Below are positions 25,960-34,038 of a stretch of 64,000 nucleotides of DNA, piece after piece; position 1 is the stretch's first letter, and each line of letters begins with the position of its first letter. This DNA is from Leptolyngbya sp. NIES-3755 (lineage in GTDB: Bacteria > Cyanobacteriota > Cyanobacteriia > Leptolyngbyales > Leptolyngbyaceae). Below the pieces are notes generated by a model. It was not told the DNA's origin, made no database searches, and was given only the letters and a program-made list of their open reading frames with translations. Made by a program: the position numbers and the translations under genes. Location: NCBI GenBank assembly GCA_001548435.1, contig AP017308.1, positions 4,287,030-4,351,029 on the forward strand. Direction: 5' to 3'.

Positions 25960-26163
25960 GTGTCTAGCCAGGTCGCGCAATTCCACCAGCAAGTTTTGCA
26001 GGATCGAACATTGGTTGAACAATTAAGAACTGCTGGTAACTTTCAAGGATTTGTTCATTTGACGGTTAAGCTCGGAAAAGAACATGGTTACAATTTCACT
26101 CAGCGAGAAGTTGAGACTTACGTGCGGCGAAATATGTTGACCTTGATTAGACAGTTTTCTTAG
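25960..26163 (+). CDS. Nif11-like leader peptide family protein
   Basis: A 67-aa protein with the Nif11 pattern F-H-Q-Q-V-L-Q-D..L-x-x-Q-L-R..G-F-V-H-L and a Tyr/Phe-rich second half (EHGYNFTQREVETYV). Nif11 domains serve either as leaders of modified peptides or as stand-alone proteins in cyanobacteria; there is no double-Gly cleavage site or core peptide here. GTG 25960 with AAAGGAGAG eight bases upstream decides the start, against an upstream ATG at 25891. Confidence 0.75.
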   Translation: MSSQVAQFHQQVLQDRTLVEQLRTAGNFQGFVHLTVKLGKEHGYNFTQREVETYVRRNMLTLIRQFS

Positions 26164-26614
26164 AATTAGTCGATACGTTCTGGGCTAGCTGTTGTGGGAG
26201 TCAGAAGCTTTGTGATAGGTGTGAGAGAGGTTGACCGAGCTGTAATATTCAGACAAACAGGTTTACAAAACAGAATGAGTGTGTAACCTTTAGTAAGGAA
26301 AGCTTCTCAAAACTTCTGTTTTCTAGCTCCGCATTTACAGTACACTCAGGGAAATGCAGGTTACAGAGCAAATCTATTGTTCTACACGAAAGCCTGTTCA
26401 GTCTTCTTAATCTACGTTCAAATATGCAGACAGCACCCCGTTCTTGGCTGCTGTCTGGACAGTATTTTATTAACCCCAGGCTAGTAGGGTTCCTAGCTGA
26501 AAGGTCTAACGTAGCGATGATCGTATTCGTCGTTAAAGTGCAGAAATTGTTCGATCGCTTCATTCAGTTGCGAGATTCGTTTGTTCTTCAATAATTCCAC
26601 GTCAGGAGATTGTC
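26164..26614. promoter_or_regulatory. 451-bp leader region of the third P-type ATPase gene
   Basis: No gene supported. A 9-bp stem CAGACAGCA/TGCTGTCTG (26427-26435 and 26449-26457) with a T-rich tail could act as terminator of the Nif11-like gene or as an attenuator in the leader of the ATPase gene. The RBS AGGAG precedes ATG 26615. Confidence 0.4.
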
Positions 26615-29317
26615 ATGGTGGTTGCAACAACGGTAGAGTCAGTAGAGTCAGTGGTCGTCGATGCGGTGGTTGTCGAAAATGTTTACTATCAAATTGTTCA
26701 TTGGATGCCAGGACGATTCCGGATTCGCATTCCTCGACTGGCGCAGGATGAAGACTATGGGCTGAAGCTGACTCACTTAGTAGATTCGCTTTCATTCGTG
26801 ACTGGAACTCGTCTGAATTCGGCTGCAAGTTCACTGATCGTGGAATATCGACATGAACCGAGTGCAATTGCGATCGCAACGGTACAAGAAAAACTGTTCC
26901 GCACGATTCAAGATGCGGTCACTGCAAATGTCGATCTGGCTCTGGTGGCGAAAGGCGATCAAAAAGCGAACAATGAGATTGATTGGACGGAGCGTTTAGG
27001 ATTTCCAGCAGCAGGCTTGATCTTGAGTTTAGCCTCGTTAGCAGGTGCACCGATTCCACCTCTATTAATTGGAGGCGTGGTGTTCATTGGTGCAATTCCA
27101 GTGTTCAAACGAGCTTGGGAAGCGATTCAGGAAGAGCAACAATTGACGATCGACTTTTTAGACGGATTAGCGATCGCATTACACACTCTTCAAGGTCACT
27201 TCTTTGCACCGTCGTTCATGTTGGGTTTAGTGGAAGGGGGCGAAGCGATTCGAGATATGACAGCCCGTGGTAGTGAGCGGGCTTCTCTCGATTTGCTCGA
27301 TTGTTTGAGTAAGACTGCTTTTGTGTTGCGCGATGGTCAAATCGTTGAGATTCCCACTCAGGATGTGATTGTCGGAGACCATGTGATCGTTTATCCGGGC
27401 GATCAGATTCCAGTCGATGGTGTGGTACTCGATGGAACAGGCATCATTGATCAATGTAAGTTAACGGGTGAATCTGTTCCTGTGACTCGATCGACCGGGG
27501 ATGAAGTCTTTGCTTCTACCCTGCTGGTGGATGGAACATTAACGATCTTGGCAGAACGGACAGGCAACAACACTCGTGCAGGTGTGATTGTTAACTTGAT
27601 GCAGGCTGCACCTGTGCATGATACTAGAGTTGAGAACTATGCGGCAGCGGTGGCAAACCAGGCTGTACTTCCGACTTTATTAATTGGTGCAGGTGTGGGC
27701 TTGTTCAGCGGCAACCTCAATCGCGCAGTTGCACTGTTAACTCTGGACTTTGGTACTGGAATTCGGGTCTCTGTTCCGACCACGATTCTTTCTGTGCTGA
27801 CTTATGCGGCTCGAAACGGCGTGTTAATTCGGAGTGGTCGAGCCATTGAAATTCTGGCGAAGGTCGATACGATCATTTGTGATAAGACTGGAACACTCAC
27901 AATTGGTCATGCAGGCGTGAATGATATTGATGTGATGAGCGATCGCTTTAGTAAAGAAGATGTGCTTTGCTATGCGGCATCCGCAGAAAAGGGATTAACT
28001 CACCCGATCGCAGAAGCAATCGTTCACCATGCCAAAGATACGGGTGTCGATCTGAAAGAATGCGAAGAGTGGGAATACAAAGTCGGTTTAGGTGCAATGG
28101 CAACGATCGACGGTATGAACATTCTGGTCGGCAGTCCGCGCTTCATGAAGAACGAGAACATCAGCTTGGAAGAATACGACATCCGTTATCCTGATGGAAA
28201 AGCGGGTGGTCAATCGCTGGTGTATGTTGCTGGAGATGGACAACTGTTAGGTGTGATTCGCTATAGTGATCCACCTCGCCCGGAAAGTAAGGAAGTGATT
28301 CGTGAACTGAAGCGGATGGGCATTTCTGTCCAGATGTTAACCGGAGATGTCCAGCGAGTTGCAAATTCCATCGCGAACAATCTCGGAATCAAACCGGAAC
28401 ATGTTCATGCAGAAGCTTTCCCAGAGAAGAAAGTCGAAGTTGTGAAAGCAGTGCATGATCAAGGTAAGACCGTTGCGTTCTGCGGTGATGGTATCAATGA
28501 TTCCGCTGCACTTGCTTATGCTGATGTATCCGTATCCTTTGCTGGTGCAACTGATATCGCACGAGAAACGGCTGATGTGGTGTTAATGGAAGATGATTTG
28601 CGCGGCTTGATCATGGCAATTAAATGTGCTCGTCAAGCAATGGACATCATCTGGCAAAATACCGCGATCGTTGCTATCCCAAACTTAGGTGCATTGGTTT
28701 CCGGTATCTTCTTCGCTCTCGATCCAATTCTCGCTGTTGTCATCAACAATGGAACAGCAATCTTGGCAGAGTTGAATGGCTTACGTCCATTGATCGGACC
28801 TGGCGAAGAAGTGATGCCGAAGACTCATCATCTCAGTGCTTCAGCACTCGCAGAAGAAGAAAGACGCTTGCACGAAATGGCGCATTCGGTCAAAGCAGTA
28901 GAGCAAACTAAAGGGGTCGAACAAACCATTGATGTTGCTGCTACAGTACAACCGACGATCGATGTTGCTGCTACAACTCAAACAACGATCGATGTTCCTG
29001 AACCAACCCCGATCGTTGTTGCTGCAATTTCTGAAACGAATGGTCATTCCAATACCAATGGACATGCTGCACCTTTGCCGCTCGGAATGCTGAAGCAGAC
29101 TGATTTAGCCAAACGGTTAAACATTGCAACTCAAACCATTACCGCGAAACGCATGAAAGTTGACTTTGCGGAGTGGAGCCAGAAGCGTGATCCAGAAGGA
29201 ATTGCTTGGTGCTATGAACCGGGTAGCAAGATGTTCCATACCGTTGCGATCGGACATCCGATTCGTGAAAAAGCAAACACCAATGGACATCGCGACAGGG
29301 TTCTAGCAGAAGTTTGA
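26615..29317 (+). CDS. P1B-type ATPase with CoBaHMA-type N terminus and C-terminal HTH-like extension
   Basis: A 900-aa P-type ATPase with complete catalytic motifs: actuator KLTGES, phosphorylation site CDKTGTLT, nucleotide-domain GLTHPIAEA, MLTGDV and hinge GDGINDSAAL. The N-terminal domain has YYQIVHWMPGRFRIRIPRL. The membrane site reads RVSVPTT instead of C-P-x. After the last TM helix (about residue 725) comes a cytosolic tail of about 170 residues: a linker with three 10-residue repeats around TIDVAAT, then LAKRLNIATQTITAKRMK and DPEGIAWCYEPGSKMF, the same module as in the soluble protein at 10687. A metal is the likely substrate, but which is unknown. Confidence 0.9.
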   Translation: MVVATTVESVESVVVDAVVVENVYYQIVHWMPGRFRIRIPRLAQDEDYGLKLTHLVDSLSFVTGTRLNSAASSLIVEYRHEPSAIAIATVQEKLFRTIQDAVTANVDLALVAKGDQKANNEIDWTERLGFPAAGLILSLASLAGAPIPPLLIGGVVFIGAIPVFKRAWEAIQEEQQLTIDFLDGLAIALHTLQGHFFAPSFMLGLVEGGEAIRDMTARGSERASLDLLDCLSKTAFVLRDGQIVEIPTQDVIVGDHVIVYPGDQIPVDGVVLDGTGIIDQCKLTGESVPVTRSTGDEVFASTLLVDGTLTILAERTGNNTRAGVIVNLMQAAPVHDTRVENYAAAVANQAVLPTLLIGAGVGLFSGNLNRAVALLTLDFGTGIRVSVPTTILSVLTYAARNGVLIRSGRAIEILAKVDTIICDKTGTLTIGHAGVNDIDVMSDRFSKEDVLCYAASAEKGLTHPIAEAIVHHAKDTGVDLKECEEWEYKVGLGAMATIDGMNILVGSPRFMKNENISLEEYDIRYPDGKAGGQSLVYVAGDGQLLGVIRYSDPPRPESKEVIRELKRMGISVQMLTGDVQRVANSIANNLGIKPEHVHAEAFPEKKVEVVKAVHDQGKTVAFCGDGINDSAALAYADVSVSFAGATDIARETADVVLMEDDLRGLIMAIKCARQAMDIIWQNTAIVAIPNLGALVSGIFFALDPILAVVINNGTAILAELNGLRPLIGPGEEVMPKTHHLSASALAEEERRLHEMAHSVKAVEQTKGVEQTIDVAATVQPTIDVAATTQTTIDVPEPTPIVVAAISETNGHSNTNGHAAPLPLGMLKQTDLAKRLNIATQTITAKRMKVDFAEWSQKRDPEGIAWCYEPGSKMFHTVAIGHPIREKANTNGHRDRVLAEV
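28918..29007 (+). repeat. Three in-frame 30-bp tandem repeats in ATPase linker
   Basis: Three successive 30-bp units centred on ATCGATGTTGCTGCTACA encode three degenerate copies of a 10-residue unit (Q-T-I-D-V-A-A-T, P-T-I-D-V-A-A-T, T-T-I-D-V-P-E-P). They lengthen the flexible linker before the HTH-like module. Confidence 0.7.
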
Positions 29318-29350
29318 GGATGTCCGACTGATCGTTGTTGCTCCTTAAGT

Positions 29351-29416
29351 GATTGACTGACGAGGGAAGAAAATCAGTGTCTCCTCCACGACCCTTTCTC
29401 AACTCGTCGGTCAATC
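29351..29416. terminator. Inverted repeat between ATPase and Usp-like genes
   Basis: GATTGACTGACGAG (29351-29364) and CTCGTCGGTCAATC (29403-29416) match in 13 of 14 positions with a 38-nt spacer, followed by TTTCTTCC. It could be a terminator or attenuator ahead of the Usp-like gene. Confidence 0.5.
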
Positions 29417-29438
29417 TTTCTTCCTATTGGTACGAATT

Positions 29439-29882
29439 ATGTTTCAGCAAATTCTTCTGGTCGTTGAGTCTGAGTCGCTCGATCGTACAATTCAAACCGC
29501 CTCACTATTTTCCAAGTCTTACGGCAGCAAGCTTTTCCTGTTATGCCTTGAAACTGGGAAAGACGCGCCTCTGCTGCTGTTTTCTGAACTGAACCGCACG
29601 AAGGAATGGTCAGATTCAAGGTTTCGGAATGCGACTGGAGCAACCACACTCGTGCGACCAGAAACTAAGCTAAAGATTGTTGGCATGGAACATTCGATCC
29701 TTAATCCATTGCAGGGAAATTTTGAGCAGTTGACAGAGGTGATTCCTGAAAGCGGAAGTCTGGAGAGCACAATCAGAAACGTTGCTCAACTGTGCAAGGC
29801 AGATCTCGCGATCGTTGATCTCCCTCACGATTATTCCAATCTAATTCACACCTTGAATTGTTCAGTTTTATTTCTCCGATAG
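29439..29882 (+). CDS. Universal-stress-protein-like protein
   Basis: A 147-aa soluble protein. The start MFQQILLVVESESLDRTI, followed by a helix and KLFLLCLET, and the end CKADLAIVDLP..LIHTLNCSVLFLR, fit the UspA alpha/beta fold. The ATP-binding G-x2-G-x9-G-S/T motif of UspA is not evident, so it may be a non-binding variant. It follows the ATPase gene after a 120-bp spacer with a hairpin and ends at a clear terminator. Confidence 0.6.
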   Translation: MFQQILLVVESESLDRTIQTASLFSKSYGSKLFLLCLETGKDAPLLLFSELNRTKEWSDSRFRNATGATTLVRPETKLKIVGMEHSILNPLQGNFEQLTEVIPESGSLESTIRNVAQLCKADLAIVDLPHDYSNLIHTLNCSVLFLR

Positions 29883-29904
29883 TTGATTCAGCAAAACCCA
29901 TTTT

Positions 29905-29936
29905 CCGGGAAGCATTCTTTGTCTCCCGGTTTTTTA
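29905..29936 (+). terminator. Rho-independent terminator after Usp-like gene
   Basis: CCGGGA, a 13-nt loop and TCCCGG followed directly by TTTTTTATT. Confidence 0.85.
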
Positions 29937-29996
29937 TTGTCCAGACTGATTGAAATCTCTACTTAAATTGTTTCTGCTTATCAATCGAATGACCGC

Positions 29997-30343
29997 TGTG
30001 GAAAACCGCGCCGTTTCTGTGGAAAACCTGTGAAAAATCTGTCGAAAACCTCGATCGACTTGAGGAAATCCCCAAACTTTCCACAACCTGCTTCAGACTT
30101 TTCCACAGGGTACGATCGCAATTCGCCCGAAAAAATAACCTTTCGCTGAGTTTTCCACAATTTCCACAAGTCGTACAATAGTACTGAATATCGCTGTTTT
30201 TCCGGTCGTTTTCACGACTTCAGAAGAAGAGTAGATCGATCTCGCAAAGGGTGTTACGATGCTCAGACAGATTCAAAAACGCTAAATCTAGGGTTAGAAT
30301 TTTAATGATTCGCTTTATATAGAGTACGTCTTACTTTTCCACA
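29997..30343. other. oriC: Putative chromosomal origin of replication (DnaA-box cluster)
   Basis: Five exact copies of the cyanobacterial DnaA box TTTTCCACA occur: minus strand at 29997-30005 and 30018-30026, plus strand at 30099-30107, 30151-30159 and 30335-30343. At least four one-mismatch copies lie between them (30029, 30040, 30077, 30160). The cluster is directly upstream of dnaN, the known oriC position in several cyanobacteria. The boxes on the left point one way and those on the right the other. There is no ORF in 29937-30371. Confidence 0.8.
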
Positions 30344-30371
30344 GCTTTTGTCCCTTACTCCTACCACTCCC

Positions 30372-31505
30372 ATGAAACTGGTTTGCGCTCAAACTCACCT
30401 CAACTCCCATTTATCGCTGGTTAGTCGTGCGGTTTCTTCGCGCCCCAGCCATCCGATTCTCGCGAACATCTTACTGAAAGCGGACACTGCAACACAGCGG
30501 GTCATCCTCAGCGCCTTCGATCTCAGCCTCGGAATCCAAACCAGTTTCCCAGCCCAAGTCGAAACAGGCGGAGTTCTCACCCTTCCAGCAAAACTGCTGA
30601 GCGATATTGTATCCCGATTGGCTGACAATGATATCACGATTGAGAGCGATGCCGATTCCAATCACATCACGACGATCACATCCGCGTCGGGACGCTACCA
30701 AGTGCGCGGTATGGGAGCCGAAGAATTCCCCGAACTACCCAAAATCGAAGAAGGTGAACAAACCCAATTAGCTGCCGATCGATTAGTCGATGGATTGCGC
30801 GGTTCATTGTTTGCGGCAAGTGCAGACGACACCAAGCAAGTCTTGACCGGGGTTCATGTTAGTATGCAGCCCGATGGGTTAGAATTTGCCGCGACTGATG
30901 GACACCGTTTGGCAGTGGTGAAAACGATCGAAGAAGATGCCCCTGAAGAAGAGGCTCAACTGGATGTCACCGTTCCAGCGAAAGCGCTTCAGGAATTGAT
31001 GAAAATGCTCGATCGACAAAATGGCAATGCGATCAATGTGCAGTTTGATCAAGGTCAGGTCGTCTTTGAATGGACCGATCAGCGTCTCACCAGCCGACTC
31101 CTAGAAGGACAGTATCCGAACTATCGGCAGTTGCTTCCACGCCAATTTACGCATCAGATGACCCTCGATCGACGTGCCTTCCTCAGTGCCCTAGAGCGGA
31201 TTTCGGTGTTAGCAGACCAGAAAAATAACATCGTCAAAGTGCAACTCGACGAAACCAATCAGCAGCTAACTCTCTCTGTGGATGCTCAAGATGTCGGCAG
31301 TGGACGCGAATCAATCCCGGCTCAGATTTCTGGTGAGGGAATGGACATTGCATTCAACGTTCGGTATTTGCTCGATGGATTGAAAGCGATTAATACTTCA
31401 GAAGTGCAAATGCAATTGAACACTGCAACGAGTCCTGTTGTGCTGTCACCCTTAGGAAATCTGAAAATGACCTACTTAGTGATGCCCGTTCAAGTGCGGA
31501 GTTAG
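30372..31505 (+). CDS. dnaN: DNA polymerase III beta subunit (sliding clamp)
   Basis: A 377-aa ring-forming processivity clamp of the replicative polymerase. It starts with the conserved MKLVCAQTHLNSHLSLVSRAV (given in part by its key residues) and SRPSHPILANI, has FAATDGHRLAVV in the middle and ends in the typical LMPV-like YLVMPVQVRS. ATG 30372 is preferred to TTG 30348. Length and ends are normal. The last DnaA box lies 29 bases before the start. Confidence 0.97.
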   Translation: MKLVCAQTHLNSHLSLVSRAVSSRPSHPILANILLKADTATQRVILSAFDLSLGIQTSFPAQVETGGVLTLPAKLLSDIVSRLADNDITIESDADSNHITTITSASGRYQVRGMGAEEFPELPKIEEGEQTQLAADRLVDGLRGSLFAASADDTKQVLTGVHVSMQPDGLEFAATDGHRLAVVKTIEEDAPEEEAQLDVTVPAKALQELMKMLDRQNGNAINVQFDQGQVVFEWTDQRLTSRLLEGQYPNYRQLLPRQFTHQMTLDRRAFLSALERISVLADQKNNIVKVQLDETNQQLTLSVDAQDVGSGRESIPAQISGEGMDIAFNVRYLLDGLKAINTSEVQMQLNTATSPVVLSPLGNLKMTYLVMPVQVRS

Positions 31506-31530
31506 ATTGCAACCGATAATAATGTAAGCG

Positions 31531-31552
31531 AAGCTCCGAAAGGGGCTTTTTT
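31531..31552 (+). terminator. Rho-independent terminator of dnaN
   Basis: AGCTCC-GAAA-GGGGCT stem-loop (one G-T pair) with a TTTTTT tract. Confidence 0.85.
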
Positions 31553-31694
31553 ACTGATGAAAAGCTAATTCATCGAAGGAATCGGAACGACGATCGCTCA
31601 ACTTCAACCAATAGCAAGAAAAACTAATGAAAATCGCATTACGCTAAAGCATAAGAAGGTGCGAACTTCCCCTGCAAGAACCGGAGGTAACGTC

Positions 31695-32282
31695 ATGACT
31701 CAAGCCAATACCCGATTCAACAGCCTTGAAGAATATATCGAATATGACAATCGGACAGATTTTCACTATGAGTTGGTTGATGGAGCACTAATAGAAATGC
31801 CCCCAGAAAGACCGATCAATCGCAAAATTGCTTCCTTCCTGTTTGCTGCATTTCTCAGGCTGGGACTGTCCCCAAACCTAATCGCGATCGGGACTCAGAT
31901 TGCCATTACCAGCCGCAAGGTGACAGCGAGAGAACCTGATTTTGTTGTGCTGTCGGAAGAATGCGCGATCGCATTAGACAACGCAAAAAGCGACATCATT
32001 CTCTCAGAGATGCCAGCCCCAGCATTAGTAGTAGAAGTCGTTTCGCCAGGAAATCCTGGAAGCCAAAATTATGACCGCGACTACGTTGAAAAGCCTCGCG
32101 AATATGCTGCAAGAGGAATTCTTGAGTTTTGGCAGATTGATCCGAGTCGCGCCGTGGTGAATGTGCTGAGCCTAGAGAATGGTATTTATCAATCACATTC
32201 GTTTCGAGGCAGAGAGCGCGTCGTCTCTCCCGCTTTTCCAGATCTTCAACTCACGGCAGAGCAGATTTTGCAAGCAGGTTAG
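31695..32282 (+). CDS. Uma2-family putative restriction-endonuclease-like protein (chromosomal copy)
   Basis: A 195-aa Uma2 (DUF820) protein with a PD-(D/E)XK-like nuclease fold, very abundant in cyanobacteria and often spread with mobile DNA. The family core is visible: YELVDGALIEMPPE, then EPDFVVLSEE and VEVVSPGNPG with the KPREYAARGILEFWQIDP block. GGAGG lies before ATG 31695. It ends 69 bp left of the element's left attachment repeat, and a close paralogue lies inside the element at 38732-39319. Confidence 0.85.
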   Translation: MTQANTRFNSLEEYIEYDNRTDFHYELVDGALIEMPPERPINRKIASFLFAAFLRLGLSPNLIAIGTQIAITSRKVTAREPDFVVLSEECAIALDNAKSDIILSEMPAPALVVEVVSPGNPGSQNYDRDYVEKPREYAARGILEFWQIDPSRAVVNVLSLENGIYQSHSFRGRERVVSPAFPDLQLTAEQILQAG

Positions 32283-32350
32283 AGGATAATTCGATCGTAC
32301 CTTCAATCCAAATGAGTCTGCGATTTCACAGCTTCAACACTATTTATTGA

Positions 32351-32401
32351 AACCAGGGCGAACGATGGGGATCGAACCCACGAATGGAGGTACCACAAAC
32401 C
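32351..32401 (-). repeat. Left attachment site (attL), tRNA-His 3' fragment
   Basis: 51 bp identical to 51218-51268. Read on the minus strand it runs from the anticodon loop (GGTTTGTGGTACC) through the T arm (GTGGGTTCGATCCCCAT) and the acceptor end CGTTCGCC. The 5' half of the tRNA is missing here, so this copy is not a functional gene. Confidence 0.9.
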
Positions 32402-32413
32402 AACCAATAGAAA

Positions 32414-32438
32414 CGCCTGTACCAAAGCGATACAGGCG
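32414..32438. other. Stem-loop beside attL
   Basis: Perfect 8-bp stem CGCCTGTA/TACAGGCG with a 9-nt loop, 12 bp inside the left repeat. It has no T tract. It may serve the integrase transcript end or the recombination complex. Confidence 0.4.
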
Positions 32439-32521
32439 GAAATCCCAGTAAAATCAAGCTTTTTAACTTGAGCAAATGTACTAAATTGTTCCGAATTGTC
32501 CTGAATGATTCACACAAAAAA

Positions 32522-32539
32522 GGATCAAATCTGGCTCAC
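32522..32539 (+). repeat. Candidate integrase arm-type site, left
   Basis: GGATCAAATCTGGCTCAC, matching GGATCAGATTTGGCTCAC at 51180-51197 (16 of 18). Both copies lie just inside the two attachment repeats and in the same orientation. This copy overlaps the last bases of the integrase gene. Confidence 0.45.
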
Positions 32540-33642
32540 GGTGGCAACGGTCGATCGTTTCGCTGCATTGCTCGATCAAATGCCCGTTGATGCACATCAT
32601 CAGAAATCCAATGATGATAAGTCTCGCTGTGAGTCTTGAGAGAGTGCCCCATCTGTTGCGCTGACAGTTCGACTGGAATATCAAACTCGATCGTTCGGAC
32701 TGCCCAAGCATGACGCAGATTGTAAGGTTTATGGAATCCATACCGAGCAAATGCAGTCGTCACACGGTTTCCGAGTGCTGCATTCGTCTTCCCCGTCACC
32801 TGTGGCAACAGCTTGGTATCCCACAAGTGCCATTTATCCCACCATTCTGGGTAACACGCCCAGACTCGCCGCGCTCCCGTCTTTCCGCCCCCGTGTAGGT
32901 CTTCAGTCAAGCTGAGAACTGGGGACTCTCTAAGCCGTTCTAGGTCAATGTGGAATAGCTCATGATTCCGCAGTCCATAGCAAGCCATTAGACCGAAAGC
33001 ATAACCCCATGATTCATTTTCTTGATTGATGCGATCTCGCCACTCGGAGATCTCCTGATCGGTAGGCAAGTCACGCGGGTTTACTCGTTTTGGTGAGTAT
33101 TTGCCGCGCAATGATTTCGCCTCTAACTCAATGCCTGCAAACTTTGCCAGATGTCCCAGTGCATCTACCCGTCTTTGACGGTTGCGAGTATCCGGATCAG
33201 TCTCAAGAATCGACTGACGCAGGATTTCAGCCGTTAGCGGTTCATCTGGAGGGAGTTGTCCGAATGGTTGCTTGTAGTCGGTTTTCCAAGTGGTTTCAGA
33301 TTTTGGAGTCCGCGATCGACGGTTAAAGTACTCCGTTTCATAGCGCTCGATCCATGCCGAAATCGTGTCAGAAACGGGTGCATCAGGCTCTACCCAGTCA
33401 TCCCATCGGAATTCTCTAGAGGCAAGCTGTCCCGCTAATTCTTTCGCCAGTTCGTTTGCTTTTTTGATTCCAGCGGGATTGCTGTAAATTCCGAGCGGAA
33501 TATATTGCCGATACCATTCGCCTGTACCTGTTCTCGGTGGCAGTTTCGCCCGTAGGGATAGCAAAGATCCCTTACCTCTAGCTTCTACAACCACGCCAAG
33601 TTTAGCCGCCTTTAAGCGGGCATTCAGTTGATCTAGATTCAT
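32536..33642 (-). CDS. int: Element integrase (tyrosine recombinase)
   Basis: A 368-aa tyrosine recombinase predicted to join the element to the tRNA-His gene. The catalytic boxes are YGLRNHELF (Arg I), YNLRHAWAVR (box II) and QMGHSLKTHSETYHHWI with the candidate Tyr nucleophile. The N-terminal 80 residues (RLKAAKLGVVVEARG, LPPRTGTGEWYRQYIPLGI) are shared with the resident recombinase at 3702. The gene faces the left repeat and ends 135 bp from it. It is the last gene of a tightly packed leftward operon and starts 8 bases after the excisionase-like stop. Confidence 0.92.
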   Translation of the reverse strand: MNLDQLNARLKAAKLGVVVEARGKGSLLSLRAKLPPRTGTGEWYRQYIPLGIYSNPAGIKKANELAKELAGQLASREFRWDDWVEPDAPVSDTISAWIERYETEYFNRRSRTPKSETTWKTDYKQPFGQLPPDEPLTAEILRQSILETDPDTRNRQRRVDALGHLAKFAGIELEAKSLRGKYSPKRVNPRDLPTDQEISEWRDRINQENESWGYAFGLMACYGLRNHELFHIDLERLRESPVLSLTEDLHGGGKTGARRVWACYPEWWDKWHLWDTKLLPQVTGKTNAALGNRVTTAFARYGFHKPYNLRHAWAVRTIEFDIPVELSAQQMGHSLKTHSETYHHWISDDVHQRAFDRAMQRNDRPLPP

Positions 33643-33649
33643 TGTTCGA

Positions 33650-33868
33650 TTAGTAAGATTTGCGCTTCTCTGGTGGCAGATTCAATTGCTCAGAGCATCG
33701 ATTCACATGGAATTGCAGCGTAGGACGTTTTGAGTTTGGTGGACTCACATCGCGGTAGTGGAATCCAACCTTAAACATTCCCGATGTGCATAAACTTCTC
33801 AGTTTTTTGGCAGGCAAATCAAGAGCGATCGCTGCCTCAGCCGTGAAATACCAAGTTTTCTCGCTCAT
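33650..33868 (-). CDS. Excisionase-like small DNA-binding protein
   Basis: A 72-aa protein. WYFTAEAAIALDLPAKKLRSL looks like the winged-helix/MerR-like fold of excisionases and AlpA-type regulators (Y-F-T-A-E-A-A..L..L), followed by a wing-like HYRDVSPPNSKRPTLQF. Its position directly upstream of the integrase and in the same operon supports an Xis role. Its ATG overlaps the stop of the preceding 57-aa gene (ATGA). Confidence 0.65.
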   Translation of the reverse strand: MSEKTWYFTAEAAIALDLPAKKLRSLCTSGMFKVGFHYRDVSPPNSKRPTLQFHVNRCSEQLNLPPEKRKSY

Positions 33869-34038
33869 CGCTTCCGATTCGTCTTGTATTCCGAGTAAAG
33901 AATGAGTGCTTTCTCTGCTAGTTGCAGAAGTTTTGCTGAACCAGGACGTTTCGCGATCGCGTCAATCAACCGATGGCAACGCATTCGCATATCGTTAATC
34001 GAATCAGGTTCGTTATTCGATTCAAGAGTGTCGCTCAT
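33865..34038 (-). CDS. Small helical protein, 57 aa
   Basis: A 57-aa ORF below the usual length cut-off: it begins MSDTLESNNEPDSINDMRMR and ends LYSEYKTNRKR. The second half is a basic amphipathic helix. Both of its ends overlap its neighbours by the ATGA pattern (start with the helicase stop, stop with the excisionase-like start), and AGGAGGAG lies before its ATG, so it is very likely translated. The function is unknown; a regulator or replication accessory protein are both possible. Confidence 0.7.
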   Translation of the reverse strand: MSDTLESNNEPDSINDMRMRCHRLIDAIAKRPGSAKLLQLAEKALILYSEYKTNRKR

